From NCBI RefSeq assembly GCF_900491935.1, contig NZ_UEXK01000004.1, forward strand, positions 2,598,562-2,662,561: DNA of 64,000 nt, read 5' to 3'. Source of the stretch: Klenkia terrae (GTDB lineage: Bacteria; Actinomycetota; Actinomycetes; Mycobacteriales; Geodermatophilaceae). This document shows, in pieces, positions 27,305 to 36,923 of the stretch (its first letter is position 1; each line of letters starts with the position of its first letter). Both the position numbers and the translations under genes were made by a program. Under the pieces are notes generated by a model that made no database searches, was not told the origin of the DNA, and was given only the letters and a program-made list of their open reading frames with translations.

Positions 27305-28102
27305 ATGACATCGCACACCGCGGTGCTCGGCTCAGTCGCCCGGCTGGATATCGCCACAACCAAAGGGTTCGCGCTCAGTCAGGTACCTGCAGTCCACGTG
27401 GCATCCACCGGCATCGTCGGCAACCGGGAGTTCTTCCTCGTCGACATCGACGAGCGGCTCTACTCGGTCCCCAGAGACCCTGCCTTTCTTGGCTATTGGA
27501 CTTCCTATGACCACTCCAGTGGCGTCTTCTCACTGGGCAGCGGTGACACAACAGAATGCTCGGCCACGGTCCACCACGTGGGGGACGTTCGACCGTTCGA
27601 GTTCGACGAACGCATGGTCGAGGGCCGGTGGGCGCCGGGACCGTGGGATGAGGTGCTCTCAGACGTCGCCGGACGACACGTGCGCCTAGTGCACTGCGCC
27701 GTTGCAGGTGGTGGACATGACGTCCACCCGGTGACGCTGCAGTCCACAGCCTCCCTGGCTGCACTCGGCACCGAACTAAACGGACATCCACTGGACCGTC
27801 GCCGGTTCCGGCTCAACCTCACCCTCGACCTAGGCTCTGTCCCGTTCATTGAGGACAGCTGGGACGGCATCTTGGCCGTGGGGTCCTGTCGGCTTCGACT
27901 GCGCGGCGGGGTGCCCCGCTGCATAGCTGTGGAATACCGGCCAGAGGACGGTCATCGCGGCCTGCTCGTGCAGCAGCGCATCAGCAGACTGCGCGGGCCG
28001 ATGATCAGCGACTGGGGCCCGGGGGTGCTGTACGGGACCTACGCCGATGTCCTGGACCCCGGCCCCATAGCCGTCGGCGACCCGGTCGCCGTGCAGACCT
28101 AA
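27305..28102 (+). CDS. MOSC-domain protein
   Basis: The 265-residue protein has an N-terminal MOSC beta-barrel region (residues about 10-65) and a MOSC domain with the conserved cysteine in GVPRCIAVEYRP (near 204). MOSC proteins bind molybdenum cofactor or carry sulfur for it. Lying 109 bases after the nicotine dehydrogenase large subunit, it may help sulfurate or insert the cofactor of the two molybdenum hydroxylases. Other MOSC proteins reduce N-hydroxylated compounds, which is an alternative. Confidence 0.8.
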   Translation: MTSHTAVLGSVARLDIATTKGFALSQVPAVHVASTGIVGNREFFLVDIDERLYSVPRDPAFLGYWTSYDHSSGVFSLGSGDTTECSATVHHVGDVRPFEFDERMVEGRWAPGPWDEVLSDVAGRHVRLVHCAVAGGGHDVHPVTLQSTASLAALGTELNGHPLDRRRFRLNLTLDLGSVPFIEDSWDGILAVGSCRLRLRGGVPRCIAVEYRPEDGHRGLLVQQRISRLRGPMISDWGPGVLYGTYADVLDPGPIAVGDPVAVQT

Positions 28103-28245
28103 GAGCAGACGGCGCCACCAACATCACCACCTCGTCGGGAACGGTAGCCGGCAGCCAGGCTAGCTATTCGCCACCGCACGAAGGCCACCGCACCGCATCA
28201 ACCAAGAACTCACGACAGGTAACGGTGCCACCAAGGGGGACACGC

Positions 28246-29910
28246 ATGACCTTCGTCATCACCCAGGCTTGCTGTGACGACGCCTCTTGTGTCCCGGTGT
28301 GCCCCGTGCAATGCATCCACCCACGCCCGGGGGACCCAGAGTTCACCACCACCGAGCAGCTCTACATCGACCCGAGCACATGCATCGATTGCGGGAATTG
28401 CGCCTTTGCCTGCCCCGTGGAGGCCATCGTCCACGAAGCTGACCTTTCACCGTCGCAGGCGGAATTCCGGGCCATCAACGCCGACTACTTCACCGCTCAC
28501 CCACTGAAGGACGTGCAACCGCTTCCGATTGAGCGGCGCCGGCTGCCACAGCCACAACAGAACCTCAAAGTTGCGATCGTGGGAGCGGGACCATCGGCGC
28601 TCTACGCCGCAGGGCAGCTCAGTGAGATCCCGGGCGTCTCCGTCACCATTGTTGAAAAGACACCCATGGCGCACGGGCTGGTCCGCACCGGCGTCGCACC
28701 CGACCACGACCAGACCAAGCTCATCGGCGACACCTTCGATCGAGTCCTCCGCCGGCCGAATGTCACCAGCTATCTCAACGTTGAAGTCGGGCGAGACATC
28801 TCCGTCGAGGAACTGCAGCGTCACCACCACGCCGTCATCTGGGCTGCAGGAGCATCAGAGGATCGCCGACTTGGCATACCGGGGGAGGGTCTTGCGGGGT
28901 CGGTGACCGCACGGGAATTCATCTCTTGGTACAACGGCCACCCCGATTACGCCGAACACGAGTTCAACCTGTCCGGGCCCACAGCCGTGGTTATCGGAAA
29001 CGGCAACGTCGCGCTCGACGCAGCACGCCTCCTCACCCAGCCGACCACTCTGCTGTCAAAGACATCAATATCGGACCGGGCGCTCGCGTCAATGCGGACC
29101 AGTGGCATCGAAGAAGTCATAGTCATCGGACGGAGAGGGCCCGCCGACGCCGCCTACAGCACCGCAGAGCTGCTCGCCTTGTCCCATCTTCCTCAGGTCG
29201 ATCTAGTCACCAACCCTGCAGATTTTTCTGACCCAGAATACAAACCCACCACGTCCCGAATCGCGCAGGCGGCCGACTTCGCGCGCCGGCGCGCAATCCT
29301 GCTGCAGGCAACCCGGCGCACCGGCACCGCCCCCCGGCGGATCGTGATGCGATACCGGCTCACCCCCACCCGGCTGATCGGCGAGCGGGCAGTCTCAGAG
29401 ATCGTGCTGTCCCACCCCGACGGCACCTCACAGTCCATCAAGACGTCCCTTGTCATCAGCGCCATAGGCTTCCGCGGACGCGCAGTGCCCGGCATGCCCT
29501 TCGACCACGCCGCCGGCGTCATCCCCCACGACCGTGGGCGAGTCGTCGATGCCAAAACGGGTCTCCCCTTGCCGGGGCTTTATTGCACAGGCTGGATCAA
29601 ACGAGGCCCAACCGGTGTCATCGGCACCAACCGCTCCGACGCCGCCGAGACCATCGCCTCCCTGCTCAGCGATATCGACGGGCCCGGCCTTCCGACCCCC
29701 GTCCAAGACCCAGCACAACTGGCGCAGCTGCTCAGGCAACGTCAGCCCGACCTGATCACCGCCGAAGGATGGCGGCGCATCAATGAGGCAGAACGAAGTG
29801 CTGGACGAGTTGCCGGGCGCCCCCGGGTCAAGCTGCTCACCTCAGCGGACTTCCTTCGGGTAGCAGCGCAGCACGACGAGACCTCGGCTGCTGTGCTCAC
29901 CGATGAGTGA
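28246..29910 (+). CDS. ferredoxin-NADP+ reductase with fused ferredoxin domain
   Basis: The 554-residue protein starts with a bacterial ferredoxin domain (cysteines in CCDDASCVPVCPVQC and CIDCGNCAFACPVEAI, residues about 7-65). An adrenodoxin-reductase-like flavoprotein follows, with an FAD site VGAGPSALYAAGQL (near 108) and an NADP site VIGNGNVALDAARLL (near 250). This FprB-type fusion moves electrons between NAD(P)H and iron-sulfur partners. The ATG at 28246 has AAGGGGGA upstream. As the last gene of the nicotine cluster it might exchange electrons with the molybdenum hydroxylases, or simply be a general redox protein. Confidence 0.87.
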   Translation: MTFVITQACCDDASCVPVCPVQCIHPRPGDPEFTTTEQLYIDPSTCIDCGNCAFACPVEAIVHEADLSPSQAEFRAINADYFTAHPLKDVQPLPIERRRLPQPQQNLKVAIVGAGPSALYAAGQLSEIPGVSVTIVEKTPMAHGLVRTGVAPDHDQTKLIGDTFDRVLRRPNVTSYLNVEVGRDISVEELQRHHHAVIWAAGASEDRRLGIPGEGLAGSVTAREFISWYNGHPDYAEHEFNLSGPTAVVIGNGNVALDAARLLTQPTTLLSKTSISDRALASMRTSGIEEVIVIGRRGPADAAYSTAELLALSHLPQVDLVTNPADFSDPEYKPTTSRIAQAADFARRRAILLQATRRTGTAPRRIVMRYRLTPTRLIGERAVSEIVLSHPDGTSQSIKTSLVISAIGFRGRAVPGMPFDHAAGVIPHDRGRVVDAKTGLPLPGLYCTGWIKRGPTGVIGTNRSDAAETIASLLSDIDGPGLPTPVQDPAQLAQLLRQRQPDLITAEGWRRINEAERSAGRVAGRPRVKLLTSADFLRVAAQHDETSAAVLTDE

Positions 29911-31053
29911 CGGGGACGGGGCACCTGCCCCAAGAACCGCACCCAGGCATTCCCCCGAGAAAGCAGCTGTGACCTGGTGGCGTCGATGGCCACGCCGCCC
30001 AAGCGCTGCTGATCCACCGCCCCCGATCCAGGCACCCGCCAAAGCCGACGCAACAAGTGCATGGCTCACCGCGTGGGGTGCCGCAGCCGACACGATGTTT
30101 CTCACCGCACCTATCAGCGAACCTGGCGGCCGGTCAGCACCACCTGCCCCGACATCGTGACCCCCCACGAGATTCGTCGTCAGATATGAACAACGCCCAC
30201 CCGCAGCCGGAATGGAGACGATCGGCTCGACGAGCCGGCTCGTCCCGCCCCAGCGAGCTCCGCTGGAATCCGGCAAATTGTGCTCCAAGGTTAGCCATTT
30301 CGGATAACACCGTTCACCGCTGGTAAGCCGCAGCCATAGACCTAGACGCAGCAGGGCGCCTGTGGTTTCTGTCACCTTCCTGCGCAGTGGACGTCGCATA
30401 ATCCGAAACCGTTCGAAGGTGACTCGACCGGCAATTGTCGACATGGCAACCCGGTTCGGTCCATGAATGTGATCGGCGCCAAGACGGCCGTCGATTATGG
30501 GCTCCTGAGCTGCATGTTTGGCCGAACCGTTAATCGCTGGACTGCTCGTCGATTAAGTGTCAGGGGACGCCTGTTTGTCGTAGACGGCGCGGTCCAGTGA
30601 ACCCGAGAAACGGTCTGTTTCGGTGCATCTCGGCTCAACCATGACTCGCTGGTTGCCGTTAATGGTGGGGTAGGCCAAAAGCGCTGATCGCGAATGGAGT
30701 GGCAAGCGTGTCGCCAACCCGAGCGTCGTCGAAGACAACCCGCCGTTCAATCCCACGAAGGGTTCTCTACTGAGTGTGAGGTCCTGGCCAGCGGCACCCG
30801 GCCCGCCAGCAAGTATTGGCCGACAGTCGGAACAGTCATGCGACCCCACAGAGCGTCTCAAGGCGCTGTAAGGGATGCACCTTAACCGTCGCCTGCTTCC
30901 GGACGCGCTGCACGCCCCAGGTGGCATTCATCGCAGATGGATCTGTGCCGCCGGTGACCGAGCAGAACCTCACATCGCAGCCCTCGCACCGGGTGGCCAC
31001 ACGCGACCCGTCCCGCTCCCCTTCACCCCTACGCGCCCCAAAGGATCTCCGTC
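29911..31053. other. 1.1-kb region without recognisable genes
   Basis: All frames here are short and carry no known motif. Base composition is more AT-rich around 30300-30700 than in the neighbouring genes, and several TTAATC/GATTA-like words occur. The chemoreceptor promoter should lie near the right end. It may contain decayed sequence left by element rearrangement. Confidence 0.4.
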
Positions 31054-31538
31054 ATGTCAGACCGCACTGTTTCCCGATCCCGGAGGGTCATGGGTGTGCG
31101 CACGCAGGTCCTCGCCGTTGGAGCTCTCGGCATGGCTGCGGCGCTGGCCGTCGGGGCCGCGGCCTTCCAGGGGCTGGCTGCCTCGGAACGCAGCCTGAAC
31201 GTAGTCAGCGAGCTCCAGGAGGCCCGGCTGATCGCACAGCAGATCCGCACCGCCAACGGTGACATCGGCGCCTGGCAGACCGCCTATGTCTGGGACAGGC
31301 GTCGACTGGGCCTGGCCGCAGCCGTTGCGCCGGATAACGTCACACGGGCCGGGTTCTTGGTCGCCGGACAAGACCTCCAGCCGCTGCTGGACAGCATGCC
31401 GAGGGCTCTGCTCACCGCCTCCGAGAAGGACACGTTCGACCAGTTGAACCAGTCATGGATGGACTTCTTCGCCATCGATGACCAGATCGTGGACAACTAC
31501 GCCCTCGACACCCCAGCTGGGCTAGCCGCCGGCGACGC

Positions 31539-31544
31539 CCTAGT
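31539..31544. repeat. left target-site duplication CCTAGT
   Basis: CCTAGT directly precedes the left end of the IS481-family element and is repeated at 32674-32679. Confidence 0.9.
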
Positions 31545-32673
31545 TGTTGCGGTGCATGAGGTTGTTGACAGCGGGGCGGTAGGGGCCGGGACGTAGGACG
31601 GGTCCCCGGCGGCAGGATGTGAAGCGCTGACCACACGTCCTGACCGACCCGGAGACCCGTCTTGTCCCACGCTAACGCGCCCTTGACCCCTGCTGGCCGG
31701 CTGCGGTTGATCGACCGGTGCGCTACCCGTCCGATCGCGCACATCGCTGCTGAGGCCGGTGTGTCCCGGCAGTGCCTGTCCAAGTGGAAGAACCGCTACG
31801 ACGCCCTTGGCGAGGTCGGGCTGCTGGACCGCTCCAGCGCCCCGCACGCCAGCCCCACCCAGACCGAAGGCGAGGTGGTAGCCCGCATCGAGGCGCTGCG
31901 GCGGGAGAAGAAGTGGTCCGCGCGGTTGATCACCGCCGAGCTCAACGGCGACGGTGTGGACATCAGCGCCGCCACCGTCGGACGGTGGCTGGCCCGACTG
32001 GGCATCAACCGCCGCCGCTTCCTGGACCCCGACGGGGACAACAACCGCGCCCCAGGCAAGATCACCGCCCGCTACCCCGGGCACATGATCCACGTCGATG
32101 TGAAGAAGGTCGGCCGCATCCCCGACGGCGGCGGATGGCGCGCCCACGGCCGCGGCAGCGACGGTGACCGCGCCGCCGCACGCGCCAAGACCGCCGCGGC
32201 CAAGACCGGCCAGAAGGCCGGCTACGTCTACCTGCACTCGGCCATCGACGGGTTCTCCCGACTGGCCTACACCGAACCCCTGGCCAACGAGACCGCCAAG
32301 ACCGCCATCGCGTTCTTCGCCCGCGCCCGCGCGTTCTTCCGCGCCCACGGCATCGGCCGCATCACCCGGGTCATCACCGACAACGGGTCCTGCTACCGCG
32401 CCGGGGCGTTCACCAGGTCACTGTTCGACGCCAGCCGCCACCAGCGGACCCGGCCGTTCACGCCCAAGCACAACGGCAAGGTCGAGCGCTACCAGCGGAT
32501 CCTGGCCGAGGAGCTGCTCTACGCCCGCACCTGGACATCCGAAGCCCAACGAGCCCAGGCGATCGCGGTCTGGACCGTGCACTACAACTACCACCGACCA
32601 CACACCGCCGCCGGGAACCGACCACCCGCCTCACGCCTCCACGCCGGCGTCACCAACGTCATGACGAGCAACA
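31545..32673 (+). mobile_element. IS481-family insertion sequence, 1129 bp
   Basis: The ends are imperfect inverted repeats of about 25 bases beginning TGTTGC. The left end reads TGTTGC....CATGA.GTTG.TGAC, and the reverse complement of the right end agrees at 19 of the first 25 positions. Both flanks show CCTAGT. One transposase gene fills most of the element. Confidence 0.92.
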
Positions 32674-32678
32674 CCTAG
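31662..32678 (+). CDS. IS481-family transposase
   Basis: The 338-residue protein has an N-terminal helix-turn-helix ([20 protein letters not shown]) and an rve-type DDE catalytic core: first Asp in MIHVDVKK, second in [10 protein letters not shown], and Glu in [11 protein letters not shown]. It appears intact, so the element may still be mobile. The stop codon TAG (32676-32678) lies outside the right inverted repeat, within the duplicated target CCTAGT, so the flanking site supplies the terminator of the gene. Confidence 0.9.
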   Translation: MSHANAPLTPAGRLRLIDRCATRPIAHIAAEAGVSRQCLSKWKNRYDALGEVGLLDRSSAPHASPTQTEGEVVARIEALRREKKWSARLITAELNGDGVDISAATVGRWLARLGINRRRFLDPDGDNNRAPGKITARYPGHMIHVDVKKVGRIPDGGGWRAHGRGSDGDRAAARAKTAAAKTGQKAGYVYLHSAIDGFSRLAYTEPLANETAKTAIAFFARARAFFRAHGIGRITRVITDNGSCYRAGAFTRSLFDASRHQRTRPFTPKHNGKVERYQRILAEELLYARTWTSEAQRAQAIAVWTVHYNYHRPHTAAGNRPPASRLHAGVTNVMTSNT

Positions 32679-32679
32679 T
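32674..32679. repeat. right target-site duplication CCTAGT
   Basis: Second copy of the duplication found at 31539-31544; it also supplies the transposase stop codon. Confidence 0.9.
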
Positions 32680-33816
32680 ACTGGGACCAACCCAGGACGT
32701 CTTCTACGCCGTGGCCGAACAGACCGCAGCACTTAACGACTCGTTGGCGACACGGGTCGAGCAGGCTCAAAATGTCGCCGACTCCCAGCGCTCGCGCAGC
32801 TTGGTCCTAGTCACAGGAGTCCTCCTGCTGGCCCTAGCGGCTGTCTTGACCCTGGCCTTGCGTACCGCACGGCGGCTGCTGCGTCAGCTGCAGACGGTCC
32901 GTGATGCTGCCGTTGCTCTGGCGGCCGGGGACCTCACGGTGTGCACCGAGGTGACCTCACGCGATGAGGTCGGACAGACTGCGGCCGCCCTCAATGGCGC
33001 ACTTGGTTCTCTGCGGAAGGTGATGACCGCAGTCGCTGCCTCGGCTGAGGCAGTGGCTGCCTCCAGCGAGGAACTGTCGGCATCCTCGGCCCAGATCTCG
33101 GCCTCTGCGGAGGAAACGAGCGTGCAATCCACGGTGGTCACCGGCGCCGCCGACGAGGTGTCCCGCTCGGTGGCGACAGTCGCCGCGGGTGCGGAGCAGA
33201 TGTCGGCCTCGATCCGGGAGATCGCGCAGAACGCCAACGAGGCCGCCCGCGTCGCCGCCGGCGCGGTGACCGAGGCCGAGGCAACCAACCAGACAATCCA
33301 GAAACTGGGGCTGTCCTCCAAGGAGATCGGCGACGTCGTGAAGGTCATCACGAGCATCGCCGAGCAGACCAACCTGTTGGCGCTCAACGCCACCATCGAG
33401 GCCGCTCGGGCCGGTGAGGCCGGCAAGGGCTTCGCAGTCGTGGCCAACGAGGTCAAGGAGCTGGCCCAGGAGACCGCCCGCGCCACCGAGGACATCGCCC
33501 GCCGGGTGGAGACGATCCAGGCAGACACCGGTGGGGCCGTGGCCGCGATCGGCCGCATCGGCACGGTGATCGGGCAGATCAACGACTACCAGTTGACCAT
33601 CGCCTCGGCGGTGGAGGAGCAGACCGCCACCACTAACGAGATGTCGCGCAGCGTGGCGGAGGCCGCGGGCGGCACGACGGAGATCGCCGCCAACATCACC
33701 GGGGTTTCAACTGCTGCCGGCACCACTACGCAGATCCTCAGTCAAAGCCGAGTCGCCGTCGATGAACTTGCCCGCATGGCCGCCGACCTGCGCACAACTG
33801 TCAGCACCTTCACCTA

Positions 33817-33855
33817 CTGACCAGGCAGGAGGCCAAATGCCTCCTGCCTGGTCAG
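33817..33855 (+). terminator. 17-bp terminator hairpin after the chemoreceptor
   Basis: Arms 33817-33833 and 33839-33855 are perfectly complementary around a CAAAT loop. The chemoreceptor stop codon lies inside the left arm. Confidence 0.8.
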
Positions 33856-34315
33856 CTGGACGGCTTGACGACCCGAGGCCTTTGGTCAAGCCGCCGACGA
33901 TCTGCCAGTCCACAACTACACACCGCGCCTCGGTGTATGCAGCTGAGCAATCGGTGCAGATGAGGGGTCCTGCGGCGCTGGTGACTGGCTGTCGGGAAGA
34001 TGCGGCGGTGTCCCCAGCGGCGTGAGGAGCACGACGCGCACGTCACCGGCGGCCGATGCACCTGGTGTCGAGCCGGAGAACCTGCCCGTCAGCTCGAGCT
34101 TTCAGGACGATCACGGGGCGTGTCGTCCTCGCCGTCCTCGCCAGCACCATCGCTCAGGACCTCCGCGGTATTTGCCCCATCATCAGCGGGCCCGCCGCTG
34201 CCATGAGAGCGACCATCATCGGCGTCGTCGATCGGAACCAGGCTGTGCGTCATGTCTTCATCTCCATGTCTGCTGTCGTGCGCGTCGAGAGCGCTGATTC
34301 GCGCCCCGGTTACTG
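33856..34315. other. 460-bp region without recognisable genes
   Basis: Short frames only, none with a family motif. It lies between the chemoreceptor terminator and a thioesterase remnant and looks like decayed island DNA. Confidence 0.4.
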
Positions 34316-34577
34316 CTATCTCAGTTCGGCGCTCCTAGCACTCCATGCGACCTCCATCGAGGTCCGCCCAGTGCGATTCACACTTGCTTCGAATGTGACC
34401 AGCTCCCCGCATGAATCGGCTCCGGGAAGACACCCTGGTCCACTGACAGTGTGACCGCGTAATTTCTGGCGTACCGGGTTGCGCAGGTGTTGCGACCTGG
34501 TCGAGGTACTTCAGCAAGGTGCCGCCATGGACGTCGCCGGCGAAATTTGACATGTCCGGGGTCATGAGAATGGTCAT
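34316..34577 (-). pseudogene. frameshifted, truncated acyl-CoA thioesterase (hotdog fold)
   Basis: Reading from ATG 34577 the first frame gives TPDMSNFAGDVHGGTLLKYL, the active-site start of YciA-like thioesterases. A frameshift then moves the family sequence to a second frame (CATRYARNYAVTLSVDQGVF), and a further shift to a third frame (GELVTFEASVNRTGRTSMEV). The match ends there, so the C-terminal third is missing. At least two indels make this a non-functional remnant. Confidence 0.75.
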
Positions 34578-35062
34578 GGACGGTCGATGACGGTCGTCGC
34601 CCATCGCACGCTCCTCGCGTCCACGCGGCGGGTTCGGGAACCGACGACCTTCGTCGGCTGCGGAGCTGGCGACGGTGTGCCGCGCAGGGCCGCCTACCTG
34701 GCTTGTTAGGCCCTGCGTGGGCAGCGCAACCACAGTAAGGACGAGGCGGTCGGTGGCCTTTGCAGTGGAACGCTAGCGACAGAACGCCGGCCAGGCCTGT
34801 GCCGCATCCGACCAATTCAGGCGTGAATTGCCCGGAATCGGGCACGCCGTCGTGCACGGGGGCAGGCAGGCGCGGCTGCGGAGCAGTGCGTCGACGGCAG
34901 GACCGACACCCGGGCTGATCGTGACGCCCGAGCTTGCGCCGATGAGACAACCCGGTGCCGTTTTAGGCGGACAACGTCAAAGTCCGGCTTTGCATCACGT
35001 CCTACGTTCAACCTGGCCAAAGTGTTGGCTGTGAGGGCAACGGAGAGGGACTGAGGGCGTTG
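34578..35062. other. 485-bp region without recognisable genes
   Basis: No frame here has recognisable coding character. The right end should contain the promoter of the SMR gene; GAGAGGGACTGAGGG lies shortly before its start. Confidence 0.4.
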
Positions 35063-35395
35063 ATGGTGACCTACGGTCTTCTCGCGCTGGCCATCACGGT
35101 CGAGATCGTGGCCACCTTGTTCCTGAGAGTGACCGAGGGCTTCACGCGCCTGCTGCCCAGCCTATTTGTGGTCGTGGGCTATGCGTTGTCCTTCTTTCTG
35201 CTCTCTCACGTGCTGAAACGGGGGCTGGATGTTGCCGTCGTCTACGCCCTGTGGTCGGCAGTGGCGATTGTTGCCATCTCAGTCATCGGAGCCGTCTTCC
35301 TGAACGAACGCCTGACGGCCATCCAGATCCTGGGAATGGCGCTCATCGTCATCGGAGTACTCGTGCTGAAGATGGGCGCCAGCACCGCGACCTGA
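35063..35395 (+). CDS. small multidrug resistance (SMR) family efflux protein
   Basis: The 110-residue protein has four hydrophobic helices and the membrane-embedded glutamate in the first (AITVEIVATLFL), as in EmrE/QacE. SMR proteins work as antiparallel dimers that export cationic compounds in exchange for protons. pAO1 uses an SMR pair in nicotine catabolism to export a side-chain product, so a similar role here is possible, but only one gene is present and it stands 5 kb from the catabolic genes. A TTG at 35060 is an alternative start. Confidence 0.85.
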   Translation: MVTYGLLALAITVEIVATLFLRVTEGFTRLLPSLFVVVGYALSFFLLSHVLKRGLDVAVVYALWSAVAIVAISVIGAVFLNERLTAIQILGMALIVIGVLVLKMGASTAT

Positions 35396-35990
35396 CCCGA
35401 CCCAGCCGGTTTCCTCGGCCCACCAGCAGGCTGTCTCCTGCCCCGGGTGAGGGCAGCTACGGGGTCCGCTTCGTGCTGATGAGGCCCATGCAGAGCTCGC
35501 CCCCGACGAGGCAGTTAGCGGGGCCCGTGTCCACGGTGCACTGCACACCGCTACCAACAGCGGCTACAGGGCTCGGGTGGACCGCCCCGCCATGTGACGG
35601 CTGCTGAGGATCTTGACGGGCGCGCCTACCTAGACGAGGGGTCGAAGGCGGACACCTTGAACCCGGTGACCAGGTGACGGGTCTGCTGCACCGACTGAAC
35701 CCCGGGCATGGTTGACCTGGGCGGTCTCGTCGAGGCGGGCAGGTGGAGCCGGCCGGGCGCCCGTCGCCGCTGATGTCGGGTCAGGACCGATCAGCGACGA
35801 TGCTGTCACGGGTGTCCCGGGCGCTATCGGGCCAGTCGGAGGTTGCCCGAGAGTCCCGCGAGCTCGCTCAGGAACTTGTCACCAGACCTGACCGGACACC
35901 TTCGACCAAGCCTGTGAGTGCATAGCGCACCGATGCAAGGGCCAGACCGGAATCGTGGGCGCCGAGTTCGCAGCCGTGGCCTTGGCTATT
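35396..35990. other. 595-bp region without recognisable genes
   Basis: The only frame of note (35743-35925, 60 residues) has no family likeness or good ribosome-binding site and is not called. The region ends at the left repeat of the IS3-family element. Confidence 0.4.
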
Positions 35991-36023
35991 AGGGACTGCT
36001 GCACGGATAGGTGACAGTTCGGG

Positions 36024-36923
36024 TTAAGCGGCCTGAGCCGCCGGTGTGTGGTCGATCATCTCGCATTCGATGGGTGTGAGGCGGCCGAGGGCGGCTTGCC
36101 GCCGTCGGCGGTGGTAGGTGCGCTCGATCCAGGTGACGATCGCGATCCGCAGCTGCTGGCGGGTGGCCCAGCGCTGGCGGTCCAGGACGTTCTTCTGCAG
36201 CAGCGCGAAGAAGGACTCCATCGCCGCGTTGTCCCCGGCAGCGCCCACCCGGCCCATCGATCCGACCAGCCCGTGCGCGCCCAGAGCGTGAACGTAGCGC
36301 CGAGATCGGAACTGCGACCCGCGGTCGGAGTGGACGATGCAGCCGGCGACGTCGGCACCTGCAGTCGCGCGCCGGGCGACCGCGGACTCCAGCGCCGTGA
36401 CGGCCAGCCGGGACTGCATCCGGGCGTCCATGGCGTAGCCGACGATGCGGTTGGAGTGCACGTCCTTGATCGCGCAGAGGTAGAGCTTGCCCTCGGCGGT
36501 GGGGTGCTCGGTGATGTCGGTCAGCCACAGCCTGTTCGGCTGGTCGGCGGTGAACACGCGCTGGACGCGGTCGTCGTGCACCGGCGGTCCGGGACGGCCG
36601 GCCTTGCCGCGGCGGGGCTTGCCGAACGCTGACCACCAGCTCATCGACGAGCACAGCGCCCAGGCCGTGCGCTCGGCCATCGGCTGCCCGGCCGTGGCGG
36701 CCTCGGTGGCTAGGTACCGGTAGCCGAACTCGGGGTCATCGCGGTGGGCGTCGTACAGGGCGTTGGCCCGGTAGGCCGACTCGAGCTCAGCGGCGCTGAT
36801 GGGGTCGGCCAACCACCGGTAGTAGGGCTGGCGGGCGATCTTCAGGACCCGGCACGTCACCGCGACCGGCACCCGCACACGGGCACCGACAGCGGCCAAC
36901 TCACGGACGAGCGGGTACATCAT
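36024..36923 (-). CDS. IS3-family transposase OrfB
   Basis: The 299-residue protein has the rve integrase core with DDE residues in WLTDITEH, CIVHSDRGSQF and DNAAMESFF. Its ATG overlaps the OrfA stop by four bases next to an A-rich run (GGGAAAATGATG), fitting coupled translation or programmed frameshifting as in other IS3 elements. Sequence appears intact. Confidence 0.9.
   Translation of the reverse strand: MMYPLVRELAAVGARVRVPVAVTCRVLKIARQPYYRWLADPISAAELESAYRANALYDAHRDDPEFGYRYLATEAATAGQPMAERTAWALCSSMSWWSAFGKPRRGKAGRPGPPVHDDRVQRVFTADQPNRLWLTDITEHPTAEGKLYLCAIKDVHSNRIVGYAMDARMQSRLAVTALESAVARRATAGADVAGCIVHSDRGSQFRSRRYVHALGAHGLVGSMGRVGAAGDNAAMESFFALLQKNVLDRQRWATRQQLRIAIVTWIERTYHRRRRQAALGRLTPIECEMIDHTPAAQAA

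Larger units (their letters stand above)
31054..33820 (+). pseudogene. methyl-accepting chemotaxis protein interrupted by an IS481-family element
   Basis: The gene is in two parts, 31054-31544 and 32680-33820, split by an insertion sequence. Removing the element and one copy of the 6-bp duplication restores one open frame of 1632 bases (543 residues). The first part holds the N-terminal membrane helix and a periplasmic or extracellular sensor region. The second holds the second helix ([20 protein letters not shown]), a HAMP region and the cytoplasmic signalling domain with the hairpin tip [25 protein letters not shown] precedes the ATG. The protein cannot be made whole. Its original ligand is unknown; being beside nicotine genes, a nicotine-linked attractant is possible. 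Confidence 0.9.

Noticed and set aside
29842-30444. 200-residue minus-strand frame and smaller frames after the ferredoxin reductase
   Set aside because: No family motif, poor starts and overlap with the end of a real gene.
35743-35925. 60-residue plus-strand frame before the IS3 element
   Set aside because: No recognisable domain or ribosome-binding site.
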